Assembly (NCBI RefSeq): GCF_902809845.1
Contig: NZ_CADDWI010000009.1
Location: 1-64,000, forward strand
From: Chelativorans sp. Marseille-P2723
GTDB lineage: Bacteria > Pseudomonadota > Alphaproteobacteria > Rhizobiales > Rhizobiaceae
DNA: 64,000 nucleotides
Direction of reading: 5' to 3'
In this document: positions 43,899 to 52,189 of the stretch, piece after piece
Position numbering within the stretch: position 1 is the first letter of the stretch
Layout: each line of letters begins with the position of its first letter
Notes under the pieces: model-generated
What the model was told of the DNA's origin: nothing
The model's database searches: none
What the model saw: only the letters and a program-made list of their open reading frames with translations
Translations under genes and position numbers: made by a program

Positions 43899-44976
43899 AA
43901 TCCGCGCGGAGGAGCCTTCCATGCTCGACCGACACCACCTTCACCAACGCAAAAACAGGCTTACCGGCAACCAGGCCAAGCGCATCGGCCGACTTGGATG
44001 TGACCCGGGAAACAATTCTTTCGCTGCCCACCGAAACCGTGACCTCGGCGAAGGTGCCGAATCGCTCCACCGTTTCGATTGTCCCGGCTAACTGGTTGCG
44101 GATAGACAAGCCTGCTTGAGGCGTTATGGCAATCGCCACGTCGGAAGCGCGAATCCTAAGACGCACATGGCTGCCTACGGCAAGAGCATCTTCCGGCAGT
44201 TCAATGGTTGCGCCGCCCGCCATGGCCGTTATCGTACCGTAGCGCTCATCCCGTTCCGTCACCCGGCCTTCAAGAATCGAAACCGGCTCGCCGCCATCCT
44301 GTCTGTCATGCCGGAGAATCTCTGCCGGGGTGCCGATTGCGCGCACCTTACCTCCCTCAACCGCCACCACGCGGTCAGCCAGTTGGGCCACCTCATCGGT
44401 CTCATGGCTGACGTAGAGGATGGGGATGCGCGCCTGGCTTGCTACGACTTCCAGATATGGAAGGATATCAGCCCGGCGTTCCCGGTCGAGGGAGGAAAGC
44501 GGTTCATCCATGAGCAGGATTTCAGGCTCCGCGAGCAGAGCCCTGCCGATGGCCACGCGCTGCCGTTCGCCGCCGGACAACGTCGCGGGATGGCGATTCA
44601 GGTGCTTTTCAAGGCCAAGCAGCGCAACCACCTCGTCAAAGCGGCGCTCGCCCCGCCGCCCCCCAGCCCAGCGCGCATAGGTGAGATTGCGACGCACGGT
44701 CATGTGTGGGAATAAGCGCCCCTCCTGGAAAACAAAGCCGATACCGCGGGTGCGCGGTGGCAGATCGACGGCTGCATCGGAATCAAAGAGTACCCGGCGG
44801 GCGGATGATATCCGTCCCCTTTCGGGTCGGACCGTACCTGCAATCATCTTGAGGATAGTGCTTTTTCCTGCGCCTGAACGGCCGAACAGCGCCGTCACTC
44901 CCGGTCGGGCGCAAAACTGGGCTACAATGGTGAAATTGCCCACCCTGCCAGAAATGTCGACTTCAAGGATTCCCAT
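43897..44976 (-). CDS. modC: Molybdate ABC transporter ATP-binding protein
   Basis: 359 residues. ATPase part (1-230): Walker A GRSGAGKST, Q-loop FVFQEGRLFP, signature LSGGERQRVAIGRALL, Walker B ILLMDEPLSSLD, and switch His in YVSHETDEV. The C-terminal part (about 280-359) is a TOBE/MOP-like molybdate-binding domain (LSIRNQLAGTIETVERF and so on), which separates ModC from other importers. It energises molybdate uptake with ModB and ModA. The start overlaps the modB end by 14 bp. The single C-terminal mop-like repeat suggests sensing of intracellular molybdate, as in the known family. Confidence 0.95.
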   Translation of the reverse strand: MGILEVDISGRVGNFTIVAQFCARPGVTALFGRSGAGKSTILKMIAGTVRPERGRISSARRVLFDSDAAVDLPPRTRGIGFVFQEGRLFPHMTVRRNLTYARWAGGRRGERRFDEVVALLGLEKHLNRHPATLSGGERQRVAIGRALLAEPEILLMDEPLSSLDRERRADILPYLEVVASQARIPILYVSHETDEVAQLADRVVAVEGGKVRAIGTPAEILRHDRQDGGEPVSILEGRVTERDERYGTITAMAGGATIELPEDALAVGSHVRLRIRASDVAIAITPQAGLSIRNQLAGTIETVERFGTFAEVTVSVGSERIVSRVTSKSADALGLVAGKPVFALVKVVSVEHGRLLRAD

Positions 44977-45655
44977 CGTTCAGCCTTTTAGCCAGGCTCC
45001 GGGCCACCCATTCCGAAGCGAGCACAGCGCCCAGCGCCAGTACAATGGAGAGCAGGATGAGGCGCAAGGCCGCCGCATCCCCTTCGGGGCTTTGCAGAAG
45101 CGCATATATGGCGAGGGAAAGCGTCTGCGTCTCACCGGGGATGTTTGAGACGAAGGTTATGGTGGCGCCGAACTCACCCAACGCTTTGGCAAAGCCAAGA
45201 ACGGCTCCGGCAAGGAGCCCGGGCAACGCCAATGGAAGGGTGACGGTCAAGAAGACCACCATTCGATCCGCGCCGAGCGTCGCCGCCGCTTCCTCAAGCC
45301 CCTGATCGACCGCTTCCAGCGAAAGGCGAATGGGTCGTACAATGAGCGGGAAGGCCATGACGCCGGCGGCAAGTGCCGCTCCGGTCCAGCGGAAGGCAAA
45401 GGTGAGGCCGAAGAGATTCTCAAATAGTTGTCCAAGCGGCCCGCGTGCGCCGAAGAGCAAAAGTAGGGCGAAGCCGGTGACAACAGGCGGTAGAACGAGA
45501 GGCAGCGCGACCAGTCCCTCCAGAAGCGCCCTTCCCGCAAAGCGCCGCCGCGCGAGCAGCCAAGCCACGGCAAAGGCAGGAACCAGCGAAAATGCAATCG
45601 CCGCCAGCGCCACCTTTGCGGAAAGAAGAAGTATGTCGATTTCCACGCCGCTCAT
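44963..45655 (-). CDS. modB: Molybdate ABC transporter permease
   Basis: 230 residues from ATG 45655 (MSGVEIDILLLSAK); the frame is six codons longer but ATG 45655 fits the family start. It has five membrane helices, and the EAA loop reads EEAAATLGADRMVVFLTVTLPLALPG. FAKALGEFGATITFVSNIPGETQTLSLAIY is the distinctive ModB C-terminal stretch, with E, G and T residues lining the pathway. It lies between modA (19 bp upstream) and modC (14-bp overlap) in the usual order modABC. Tungstate or sulfate specificity is less likely because all three genes match molybdate families. Confidence 0.95.
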   Translation of the reverse strand: MSGVEIDILLLSAKVALAAIAFSLVPAFAVAWLLARRRFAGRALLEGLVALPLVLPPVVTGFALLLLFGARGPLGQLFENLFGLTFAFRWTGAALAAGVMAFPLIVRPIRLSLEAVDQGLEEAAATLGADRMVVFLTVTLPLALPGLLAGAVLGFAKALGEFGATITFVSNIPGETQTLSLAIYALLQSPEGDAAALRLILLSIVLALGAVLASEWVARSLAKRLNDGNP

Positions 45656-45673
45656 CAGGTCCCTGCCGCGCAA

Positions 45674-46429
45674 CTAACTGGGTGGTAATGGCGTAAAGCC
45701 AAGTTCCCGGAATATTGCCTCAGCAGCCTTTCCAGACAAGAAATCCAGGAAAGCCGACGCCCCTGTGCTGGTGTGTGGCATCACAGCGGCGGCAGGATAG
45801 ACGATGGGCGGGTGCGAGTTGGGCGGAAAGGTGTAGATTCTGAAGAGGCCCGGCGCCGCATGCAGGTCGGAGCGGTAGACAATCGCGGAGGTGACCTCAC
45901 CACGCCGCGCAAGCTCCAGCACCACACGCACATTTTCGCCGAATACGGCGTGCTTTCTTACATTCTCCCAGAAGCCGAGGCTGGAAAGAGCTGCTTGCGC
46001 ATAGCGCCCGGCGGGCACGTGGGACGGGTCACCCATGGCAAAGCGTCCTTCCGCAAGAATGGTTTCCGGATCGGCCTTCTCGTGAAATGGTCCGGCAGCC
46101 GCGATGACCAGCGCATTGGCTAGGACGAGCCTTCGGCTATCGCGGTCGATCAGGTCGCGTTCGGCCAGATAATCCATCCATTCCTCATCCGCCGAGATGA
46201 AGATATCGGCGGGAGCCCCGGCTTCGATCTGGCGCGCAAGTATGGAGCTTGCTGCGAAAGATATGACCGTTTCGACGCCTGTTTCCGCTTGAAACGCCAC
46301 GGCGATACGGTCCATGGCTTCCTTCAGGCTGGCTGCTGCGAAGATCGTTACGCGATCGGCCGCGAAAGCAGCGTTAGTCTCAAGAACTCCAAACAGAATA
46401 AGGAAGATTATGACGAACTTTCTCATCAC
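45674..46429 (-). CDS. modA: Molybdate-binding periplasmic protein
   Basis: 251 residues with a signal peptide (MMRKFVIIFLILFGVLETNAAFAAD, cleavage after FAA). Mature motifs FAAASLKEAMDRIAVAF (binding Ser), FAASSILARQIEAGAPADIFISAD and NALVIAA match ModA. The C-terminal part contains VPAGRYAQAALSSLGFWENV and IVYRSDLHAAPG, the binding-pocket Ala/Tyr regions. It delivers molybdate or tungstate to ModBC. It heads the modABC transcript; the 359 bp upstream contain a hairpin but no recognised ModE-type site. No moa or moe cofactor gene lies in the window. Confidence 0.95.
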   Translation of the reverse strand: MMRKFVIIFLILFGVLETNAAFAADRVTIFAAASLKEAMDRIAVAFQAETGVETVISFAASSILARQIEAGAPADIFISADEEWMDYLAERDLIDRDSRRLVLANALVIAAAGPFHEKADPETILAEGRFAMGDPSHVPAGRYAQAALSSLGFWENVRKHAVFGENVRVVLELARRGEVTSAIVYRSDLHAAPGLFRIYTFPPNSHPPIVYPAAAVMPHTSTGASAFLDFLSGKAAEAIFRELGFTPLPPS

Positions 46430-46788
46430 ATGCCTTCAGAACCACGCAGAAGGTGGCCTTTGTGGAAACAGGACGTGATGGTGGACGGCACCGCATCCGC
46501 GCCCCGGATGCGCCTTCGACCTTGACCCTGAGGCGGCCAACACAGAGCCCCCGACATGCATCAAAGCGTGCCATGCATGACGCGGTGTAACTTTAGTCGT
46601 CCATGGGGAGGATTGGCAAGCCACCTGGTGCCCCCTGTTGCCGCCCTGCTGCCGCCACCACATGTTTCCCGCCGCGCAGGAAACGCTTGACGATTGCGCA
46701 TCAACGGCTAGGGGCGGCGATATGCGGGGACTTATCCCCGCCGCCACGAGGCAAAGGAGAATGAAGGGAACCATCGGAGGCTTCTTTC
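46430..46788. other. Divergent region between modA and the muramidase gene
   Basis: 359 bp without a gene. It contains one clear hairpin, CGCATCCG-CGCCC-CGGATGCG at 46492-46512 (8-bp stem), and a TTGACG at about 46688 that could be a -35 box for the muramidase gene. I found no ModE palindrome and no recognisable molybdenum-cofactor riboswitch fold by eye. Confidence 0.5.
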
Positions 46789-47697
46789 ATGATTCCAACT
46801 GAAACCGCTGCCCTCATCTCCCACCTTGCTTTGAAGGCCAGACTTGAACCCGCCACCCTCCTCGCAGTGGTCGAGGTGGAATCGGCAGGCAGGACTCACG
46901 CCGTAGTGGATGGAAGGAAGGAGCCGTTGATCCGGTTCGAGGGTCATTATTTCGACCGCCGCCTCTCTCCGGAAAAGCGGGAGGCAGCACGTCGCGCCGG
47001 GCTTGCAGCGCCAACGGCCGGTACGATCCGCAACCCGACGGCGCAGCCGGCTCGTTGGCACATGCTGGAACGCGCAGCGGAAATCGATAAGGCGGCCGCC
47101 TACGAAGCCACCTCATGGGGAGTTGGCCAAGTGATGGGCGCGCATTGGGCATGGCTCGGATATGGAAGTATTGAGGCGCTGGTGGAAGAAGCGCGCAGCG
47201 GGCTCGACGGCCAACTCCGTTTGATGATGCGCTATATCGAGAAGGCAGGACTTGCCGAAGCATTGCGGCGGCGCGACTGGACGGCCTTTGCACGGGGCTA
47301 TAACGGCCCGGCCTACGCCCGCAACGGTTACCATCTGCGCCTCTCATTGGCTTACCGGCGTTATGCGCGAACGGAGTCCTCCGTTACCAAGGTCGACCAG
47401 CCATCAGTTCTGCTGCGTAGCGGGGACAGAGGCGAAAATGTCCGCCATCTGCAAGGGCTGCTCTGTGCGCTCGGGCATCCTGTTGTACAGGACGGCATCT
47501 TCGGGCCTGAGACCAGAGGGGCAGTGCTGACTTTCCAGCGCAGACACGGTCTTGCGGCGGACGGTATCGTTGGCCCGCTCACCTGGACCGCAATTAACGA
47601 CAATCTGCCCGCAAAGCGGATCATGCACTTGATACACGATCTTGGGAGGCGTATCCGGCAAGGTGCAGCGGCGCTGTTAATGCGCTGGGGGATTTGA
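46789..47697 (+). CDS. N-acetylmuramidase with peptidoglycan-binding domain
   Basis: 302 residues. The N-terminal 190 residues match the muramidase family once called DUF3380: LLAVVEVESAGRTH, then PLIRFEGHYF, WGVGQVMGAHWAWLGY and FARGYNGPAY. This fold is best known from phage endolysins. The C-terminal part (about 210-275) is a PG_binding_1 domain with LRSGDRGENVRHLQGLL and VQDGIFGPETRGAVLTFQRRHGLAADGIVGPLTW. There is no signal peptide and no phage gene or holin nearby, so it is either a domesticated endolysin or a cell-wall enzyme exported by another route. A GGAGG-type site precedes ATG 46789. Confidence 0.88.
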   Translation: MIPTETAALISHLALKARLEPATLLAVVEVESAGRTHAVVDGRKEPLIRFEGHYFDRRLSPEKREAARRAGLAAPTAGTIRNPTAQPARWHMLERAAEIDKAAAYEATSWGVGQVMGAHWAWLGYGSIEALVEEARSGLDGQLRLMMRYIEKAGLAEALRRRDWTAFARGYNGPAYARNGYHLRLSLAYRRYARTESSVTKVDQPSVLLRSGDRGENVRHLQGLLCALGHPVVQDGIFGPETRGAVLTFQRRHGLAADGIVGPLTWTAINDNLPAKRIMHLIHDLGRRIRQGAAALLMRWGI

Positions 47698-47746
47698 ATT
47701 CCAGCGCGTAATCCGCTTAAATCGCGGGACAAGCTTGGAGCCCGCG

Positions 47747-48388
47747 ATGAACACGAAGACCGAACGCCTTCTGCAGATCCTCTCGGGCCAGCCGGTAATC
47801 CCGGTCCTGCGGATCGAGCGTGCGGCCGATGCAGTACCGCTGGCGCGGGCGCTGGTCAGAGGCGGGCTGCCTGCCATTGAGATCACGCTGCGCACGCCCG
47901 GGGCGCTCGAAGCAATCCGCATTGTGACAAATGAGGTGCCGGAAGCTGCTGTCGGGGCGGGCACCATCCTTTCCAGCAAGGACTTTGAAAGTGCTGAGAA
48001 GGCTGGCGCCCAGTTCATCGTCTCACCTGGAGCAAACAGAAACCTGCTCACGGCCGCCAGCCAGTCCGCTCTGCCCTTCTTGCCCGGAGGTGTGACGCCG
48101 AGTGAGATCATGGCCCTCCGGGATGAAGGCTATGAGATCATCAAGTTCTTCCCCGCAGAGCAGGCGGGAGGCATTGCATATCTGAAATCGCTTGCTTCGC
48201 CGCTGCCAGGGATGCGCTTCTGCCCGACAGGCGGAATATCGTCTTGGAACGCAGCCGACTATCTGTCTTTGTCAAATGTGGTGTGTGTAGGCGGCTCGTG
48301 GGTTGCGCCCGAAGCATCGCTCGCAGCGGCCGACTGGGACAAGATCGAGGAGCTGGCGCGCCAGGCCGCTTCCCTACGGACCGGTTGA
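47747..48388 (+). CDS. eda: 2-dehydro-3-deoxy-phosphogluconate aldolase
   Basis: Splits KDPG into pyruvate and glyceraldehyde 3-phosphate, the last step of the Entner-Doudoroff pathway. It is 213 residues, a class I aldolase. The catalytic glutamate E45 (AIEITLRTPGA) and Schiff-base lysine K133 (YEIIKFFPAEQAGG) sit at the same numbers as in E. coli Eda as I recall them. PVLRIE, VGAGTIL, FIVSPG, FLPGGVTPSE and FCPTGGIS are all family motifs. ATG 47747 is preferred to the TTG four codons earlier. It follows the muramidase on the same strand with 49 bp between; edd is not present in the window. A perfect hairpin follows at 48447. Confidence 0.95.
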   Translation: MNTKTERLLQILSGQPVIPVLRIERAADAVPLARALVRGGLPAIEITLRTPGALEAIRIVTNEVPEAAVGAGTILSSKDFESAEKAGAQFIVSPGANRNLLTAASQSALPFLPGGVTPSEIMALRDEGYEIIKFFPAEQAGGIAYLKSLASPLPGMRFCPTGGISSWNAADYLSLSNVVCVGGSWVAPEASLAAADWDKIEELARQAASLRTG

Positions 48389-48446
48389 AGCGGAAAGCTT
48401 AATCCGGACAAGCACTGGCATCACACTCTTTACGGCTCCGCCAAAC

Positions 48447-48466
48447 GCACTTCGTCATTGAAGTGC
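48447..48466. terminator. Bidirectional hairpin between eda and the DUF882 gene
   Basis: GCACTTC, loop GTCATT, GAAGTGC is a perfect 7-bp stem between two convergent genes and can terminate both. The flanks have only short T runs. Confidence 0.5.
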
Positions 48467-48492
48467 TTCCCCTGCGGCGCTTCGGCCAATGC

Positions 48493-50361
48493 TCAGTTGC
48501 CGTCGAACTTTGCCAACGACAGGAAGGTAACAGCCTTGCCGGTAAAGCGGCGAGCGTCCTTTATCGCCGGAGCGTGAAAACCGTCGGTGTACACAGCCTT
48601 AGGCGCTTCGGCGAGCTCCTTGCTGAAGGCGGGCGCTTTTGTCACCGGCTTGCTGCGCATAACGGATTCGGGGCTGAGCACAGTGCTTACCGTGACCTTC
48701 TCGACTGGCACCACGACCGGCGCGGGATCGCGTCGGACGTCATCCGCGCGCGGCCGAGCGGATTTCGGCGCTGTCCGGGCACTGGAGGAAAGGAGGGCTA
48801 CTGCCCTTGCATCGTCAAGGCGTCGTTCAGCCTTTTTGTGGACAGCAACCGGCGAACCAGCCTCGCCGCCAGCAGTTCCCGCTAGCTGCTCCGCCTTTTC
48901 GGCAGCCGCCCCGATAGGCGTAATCTCTGAAGGCACCTTCTTAGGCCCGCTCTCGCCACTTCCCGTTGCTTTCGGACGCATGCCCGGCATCGAAGCACCA
49001 CTTGCATAAGCTGTCTGGAGCGGAGTGGCGCTATCCTCCTGCGCGACCAGAAGCTCAGCGATAACATCGGATGTTGCACGCCGCTCCGGCCGGCTGGTGG
49101 GCATAACATAGGCGATCGCTGGCATGTTGTTTTCGTCAGTTTCTTCGGCCACCACGTCCTCAAGGGTCGGCGAGTGGTCCGGACGGCGCGAAGGAATGGG
49201 TACGTTGAGTGCGGAGGCAAGCACAGCCTGCCCCTCTGCCTGTGTTTCCTCATCGCCGGCGGCAGCCACGATCGGCTCCTGCAACTGCTGAGCACCGACA
49301 ACAGCATCCGGCCGGGGCGCTTCGCGCGGCACAGGCACAGAACGTGGAGGCAGGGCTGCTATGATGGTCGAAGGCGCCTCATTCGTTTCTGGAGACTGCT
49401 GCGGTTGCGCGTGCTGCTGTATCGGGACCGGTGGCTGGAGGGGCGCCTGCTGCCTCGCCGTCCTGGCATTTGCCGCCGGGCGCTGGGCAACCAGCAGGCC
49501 TGCATTCGCATCGTCCTCGGCCTCGTCGGCTCCACCGCTAAAGAGGGCCGCGAGCAGGCCCCGGCCGCCGCGGTTCCTGGAAGTGTCATCGGCTACCTGA
49601 ATAGCGCCACCACCGCGCTGACGCGCCTGATAAGCAGCCAGTGCCTGCTGATAACCGGGCAATGGCTTGCCGTCGGATGGCACATGCAGGGTCTTGCCGT
49701 CAGGGAAGATGGCTGCCAGTTGCTGCCGGTTAAGGCGCGGCCAATGACGCACGCCGCCAACATCCAAATGGATGAAAGGAGAGCCGGAGCGTGGATAATA
49801 CCCCACTCCGCCAGCCTGCAATCTAAGAGCTATATCCCGCACGCGCGAAAGCTTTACATCCGGAAGGTAGAAGTCCACGGCCTTGCCTAGCATGTGCTGG
49901 CTTTTCTCGGCGACGCCGCTTGAGCGGCCGCGCAACATTGCGTTGGTTGCAGGAGAACGATAGGCGGAGACAACGTGAATGTAATCGCGCGAGCCAGACT
50001 GGCGGTAGACTTCCCATAAAAGGTCGAGCAGGCGCGGGTCCATGTTGGTGGGCTCGTTGCGCCGCCAGTCCCGCAGAAGATGGTTTATCTGCTTCAGGCC
50101 GCTCTGAAGATAGCGCCCATTGCGCTTATAAGTGATTTCCGCCCTCTCCTTGGTGTGCAGGAAGTAAATCTTCAGGATGCGCGTCTGCGCATCCGCGGCC
50201 GGCACAGCCAGAAAGAGAAAATTCGCGGCTAGCAGGAGACCGGCCAGACATCTGGCGCAGCCAAACCTTCCCCTCCGTCCGCCATCCCGTCCAATGTCGC
50301 TTTGCTTCAAAACGCAACCCGTCTGGATAAAACTGTCCCCACGAAGCGCCCGAGGCGCCAA
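48493..50361 (-). CDS. DUF882 (YcbK-like, M15-type) envelope protein with long disordered tail
   Basis: Up to 622 residues. A signal-like segment (CLAGLLLAANFLFLAVPAADAQT) leads to a DUF882 domain (about 60-240) with SAYRSPATNAMLRGRSSGVAEKSQHMLGKAVDFYLPDV and FIHLDVGGVRHW. The His/Asp/His zinc set of the M15/YcbK peptidase fold (SQHMLGKAVD and HLDVG) is retained, so it is probably a peptidoglycan-peptide hydrolase or binder. The rest, about 380 residues, is Ala/Gln/Pro-rich and looks disordered; such tails are common in rhizobial DUF882 proteins. The start is unclear (TTG 50361 or TTG 50310). A 19-bp imperfect palindrome lies 14-32 bp upstream. Confidence 0.85.
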   Translation of the reverse strand: MAPRALRGDSFIQTGCVLKQSDIGRDGGRRGRFGCARCLAGLLLAANFLFLAVPAADAQTRILKIYFLHTKERAEITYKRNGRYLQSGLKQINHLLRDWRRNEPTNMDPRLLDLLWEVYRQSGSRDYIHVVSAYRSPATNAMLRGRSSGVAEKSQHMLGKAVDFYLPDVKLSRVRDIALRLQAGGVGYYPRSGSPFIHLDVGGVRHWPRLNRQQLAAIFPDGKTLHVPSDGKPLPGYQQALAAYQARQRGGGAIQVADDTSRNRGGRGLLAALFSGGADEAEDDANAGLLVAQRPAANARTARQQAPLQPPVPIQQHAQPQQSPETNEAPSTIIAALPPRSVPVPREAPRPDAVVGAQQLQEPIVAAAGDEETQAEGQAVLASALNVPIPSRRPDHSPTLEDVVAEETDENNMPAIAYVMPTSRPERRATSDVIAELLVAQEDSATPLQTAYASGASMPGMRPKATGSGESGPKKVPSEITPIGAAAEKAEQLAGTAGGEAGSPVAVHKKAERRLDDARAVALLSSSARTAPKSARPRADDVRRDPAPVVVPVEKVTVSTVLSPESVMRSKPVTKAPAFSKELAEAPKAVYTDGFHAPAIKDARRFTGKAVTFLSLAKFDGN

Positions 50362-50374
50362 ACTCCTTCAAATT

Positions 50375-50393
50375 GTTCACCATAATGGTTAAC
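50375..50393. promoter_or_regulatory. 19-bp imperfect palindrome upstream of the DUF882 gene
   Basis: GTTCACCAT-A-ATGGTTAAC: eight of nine arm positions match. It lies 14-32 bp before the most upstream DUF882 start, in a 177-bp gap behind the sigma-54 regulator. Two TTAA-N7-TTAN near-matches to the CtrA consensus lie beside it: TTAA-CCGCCTC-TTAT (50389-50403) and TTAA-TCAAATG-TTAC (50467-50481). Confidence 0.35.
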
Positions 50394-50538
50394 CGCCTCT
50401 TATTGAAGCAGGAATGAGTTGAGAGAATGGCAAGAAAGCGGCGCGATGTGTAAACCGCTGACGTAGTTAATCAAATGTTACAATAATCACGGGCGCAAAC
50501 GCTCATGGATTAGGCTCGCCAGGTTTCGCCGCCGACAG

Positions 50539-52050
50539 TCACGCCTCCTCGCCTCCGTCTGCCGGCTCAAGCCCCATCTCCTTCAGCTTCCGGTAAAGGG
50601 TTGAACGGCCGATGCCCAGGCGTCGAGCAACCTCGCTCATGCGACCGTCGTAATGGTCGATGGCGAAGCGTATCAACTCCTTTTCCACCTGCTCAAGCGT
50701 GCGGACGTGCCCCTTGTTGTCCACTGCTCGCAGCAGCCCAGGGTCGGATGGCTGCTCATCGATGCGCTCGGCTGCCGATCCTTCCACCAAGACCGGTTCG
50801 GCAGCCGGCAATTGTTCCCGCTCTAAGTAGCCTCTTAACTCTCCCCCGCTTTCGTCGATCCCCTCTACCTGGGCCCTGATCTGGGGAAACTCCGCCGTGG
50901 TGAGCATTTCGTCTTCACACAACACGACGGCCCGGAAGACCGCATTCTCCAGTTGCCGAATGTTTCCCGGCCAGTCATAGGCCGACAGCAGGTCGAGCGC
51001 GTTGGCAGAAATGCCGGTGGTTCTGCAGCCTGGAACGGATTGTGAGAAGCGGCCTATGAAATGCTGCACAAGCAGCGGAATATCTTCCTTCCGGTTTCGC
51101 AGCGGCGGCACCATGATGGGGAAGACGTTGAGCCGGTAGTAAAGGTCCTCGCGGAAACGTCCTTCCTTCACACGTTCGAGCAGGTTCTGATTCGTGGCCG
51201 AGACCAGGCGGATGTCCACCTTCACCGTGGAGCGCGCGCCGACAGGGTCTACCTCGCCTTCCTGGATGGCACGCAGAAGCTTGACCTGCACGTCTGGCGG
51301 AAGATCCCCTATCTCATCCAGAAAGAGCGTGCCGCTGTCTGCCTCCACGAACTTGCCCATGTGCTTTTCGGTAGCGCCTGTGAAAGCCCCCTTCTCATGA
51401 CCAAAGAGGATACTTTCCACGAGGTTGTCGGGAATTGCGCCGCAATTAACGGTGACGAAGGGCTTGGTGCGGCGACCGCTGGCCCCTCGGATGGCACGCG
51501 CAATGAGTTCCTTCCCCACACCTGACTCCCCCTCGATAAGAACAGGGATGTCGGAAGCGGCGGCTTTGCGGGCTATACGGATAACCCGCTCCATTGCGGG
51601 GCTGCGCGTGACGATGTCCTGGAAGGAAAAAGCATCTGTGCCTTTGCCGCGCCTCTGCTTTTCGGCATTGCCCAGCGCTTCAACCTTAAGCGCATTGCGG
51701 ATGGCGCTGCCCAGCCTCTCCACCGAAGCTGGCTTGACAACGAAATCGAATGCGCCGGCGCGCATGGCGGCAACCGCCGTCTCAACGCCGCCTCTTACGG
51801 TCTGCACGATGACGGGCACCATAATCCCGTCCTCACGCATTTGCCCAAGGACCTCCAGTCCATCCATGCCGGGCATGATAAGGTCGAGAATGACAACCCG
51901 GAACTGATTGTGCCCAGCATTCGCCATAGTCTGCAGCGCAGCCGCCCCATCCTCCGCGACCGTTACGGCATAGCCAAGCTTCGACACCGCAGCCTCGAGA
52001 AGGCGACGCTGAACCGGGTCGTCATCGACTATCAGGACTCGTTCAGACAT
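50539..52050 (-). CDS. Sigma-54-dependent response regulator (NtrC family)
   Basis: 503 residues from ATG 52050 (MSERVLIVDDD). An N-terminal receiver (1-120, acceptor D56 in VILDLIMPGMDG) precedes the AAA+ domain (about 150-380) with Walker A EGESGVGKE and the sigma-54 contact loop EKGAFTGATEK intact, followed by LFLDEIGDLPPDVQ and ATNQNL. A C-terminal Fis-type helix-turn-helix follows (EVARRLGIGRSTLYRKLKEMGL). The GAFTGA loop shows it can activate sigma-54 promoters. There is no histidine kinase next to it, so it is an orphan regulator, and the region between the AAA+ and Fis domains is unusually long (about 60 residues). It is divergent from pepF. Confidence 0.93.
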   Translation of the reverse strand: MSERVLIVDDDPVQRRLLEAAVSKLGYAVTVAEDGAAALQTMANAGHNQFRVVILDLIMPGMDGLEVLGQMREDGIMVPVIVQTVRGGVETAVAAMRAGAFDFVVKPASVERLGSAIRNALKVEALGNAEKQRRGKGTDAFSFQDIVTRSPAMERVIRIARKAAASDIPVLIEGESGVGKELIARAIRGASGRRTKPFVTVNCGAIPDNLVESILFGHEKGAFTGATEKHMGKFVEADSGTLFLDEIGDLPPDVQVKLLRAIQEGEVDPVGARSTVKVDIRLVSATNQNLLERVKEGRFREDLYYRLNVFPIMVPPLRNRKEDIPLLVQHFIGRFSQSVPGCRTTGISANALDLLSAYDWPGNIRQLENAVFRAVVLCEDEMLTTAEFPQIRAQVEGIDESGGELRGYLEREQLPAAEPVLVEGSAAERIDEQPSDPGLLRAVDNKGHVRTLEQVEKELIRFAIDHYDGRMSEVARRLGIGRSTLYRKLKEMGLEPADGGEEA

Positions 52051-52189
52051 GAATGCCACAGCTTCAAAAGATTTGCCCCAGGTGAGACGGACACACTAGA
52101 CTCTATGTCACAGGCTTCTAAACAGGCTTTCAAGAATCCCGGTGAACGAATTATTGATTTAAGTTTTCTGGAAGCACGGAGAAAATCTC

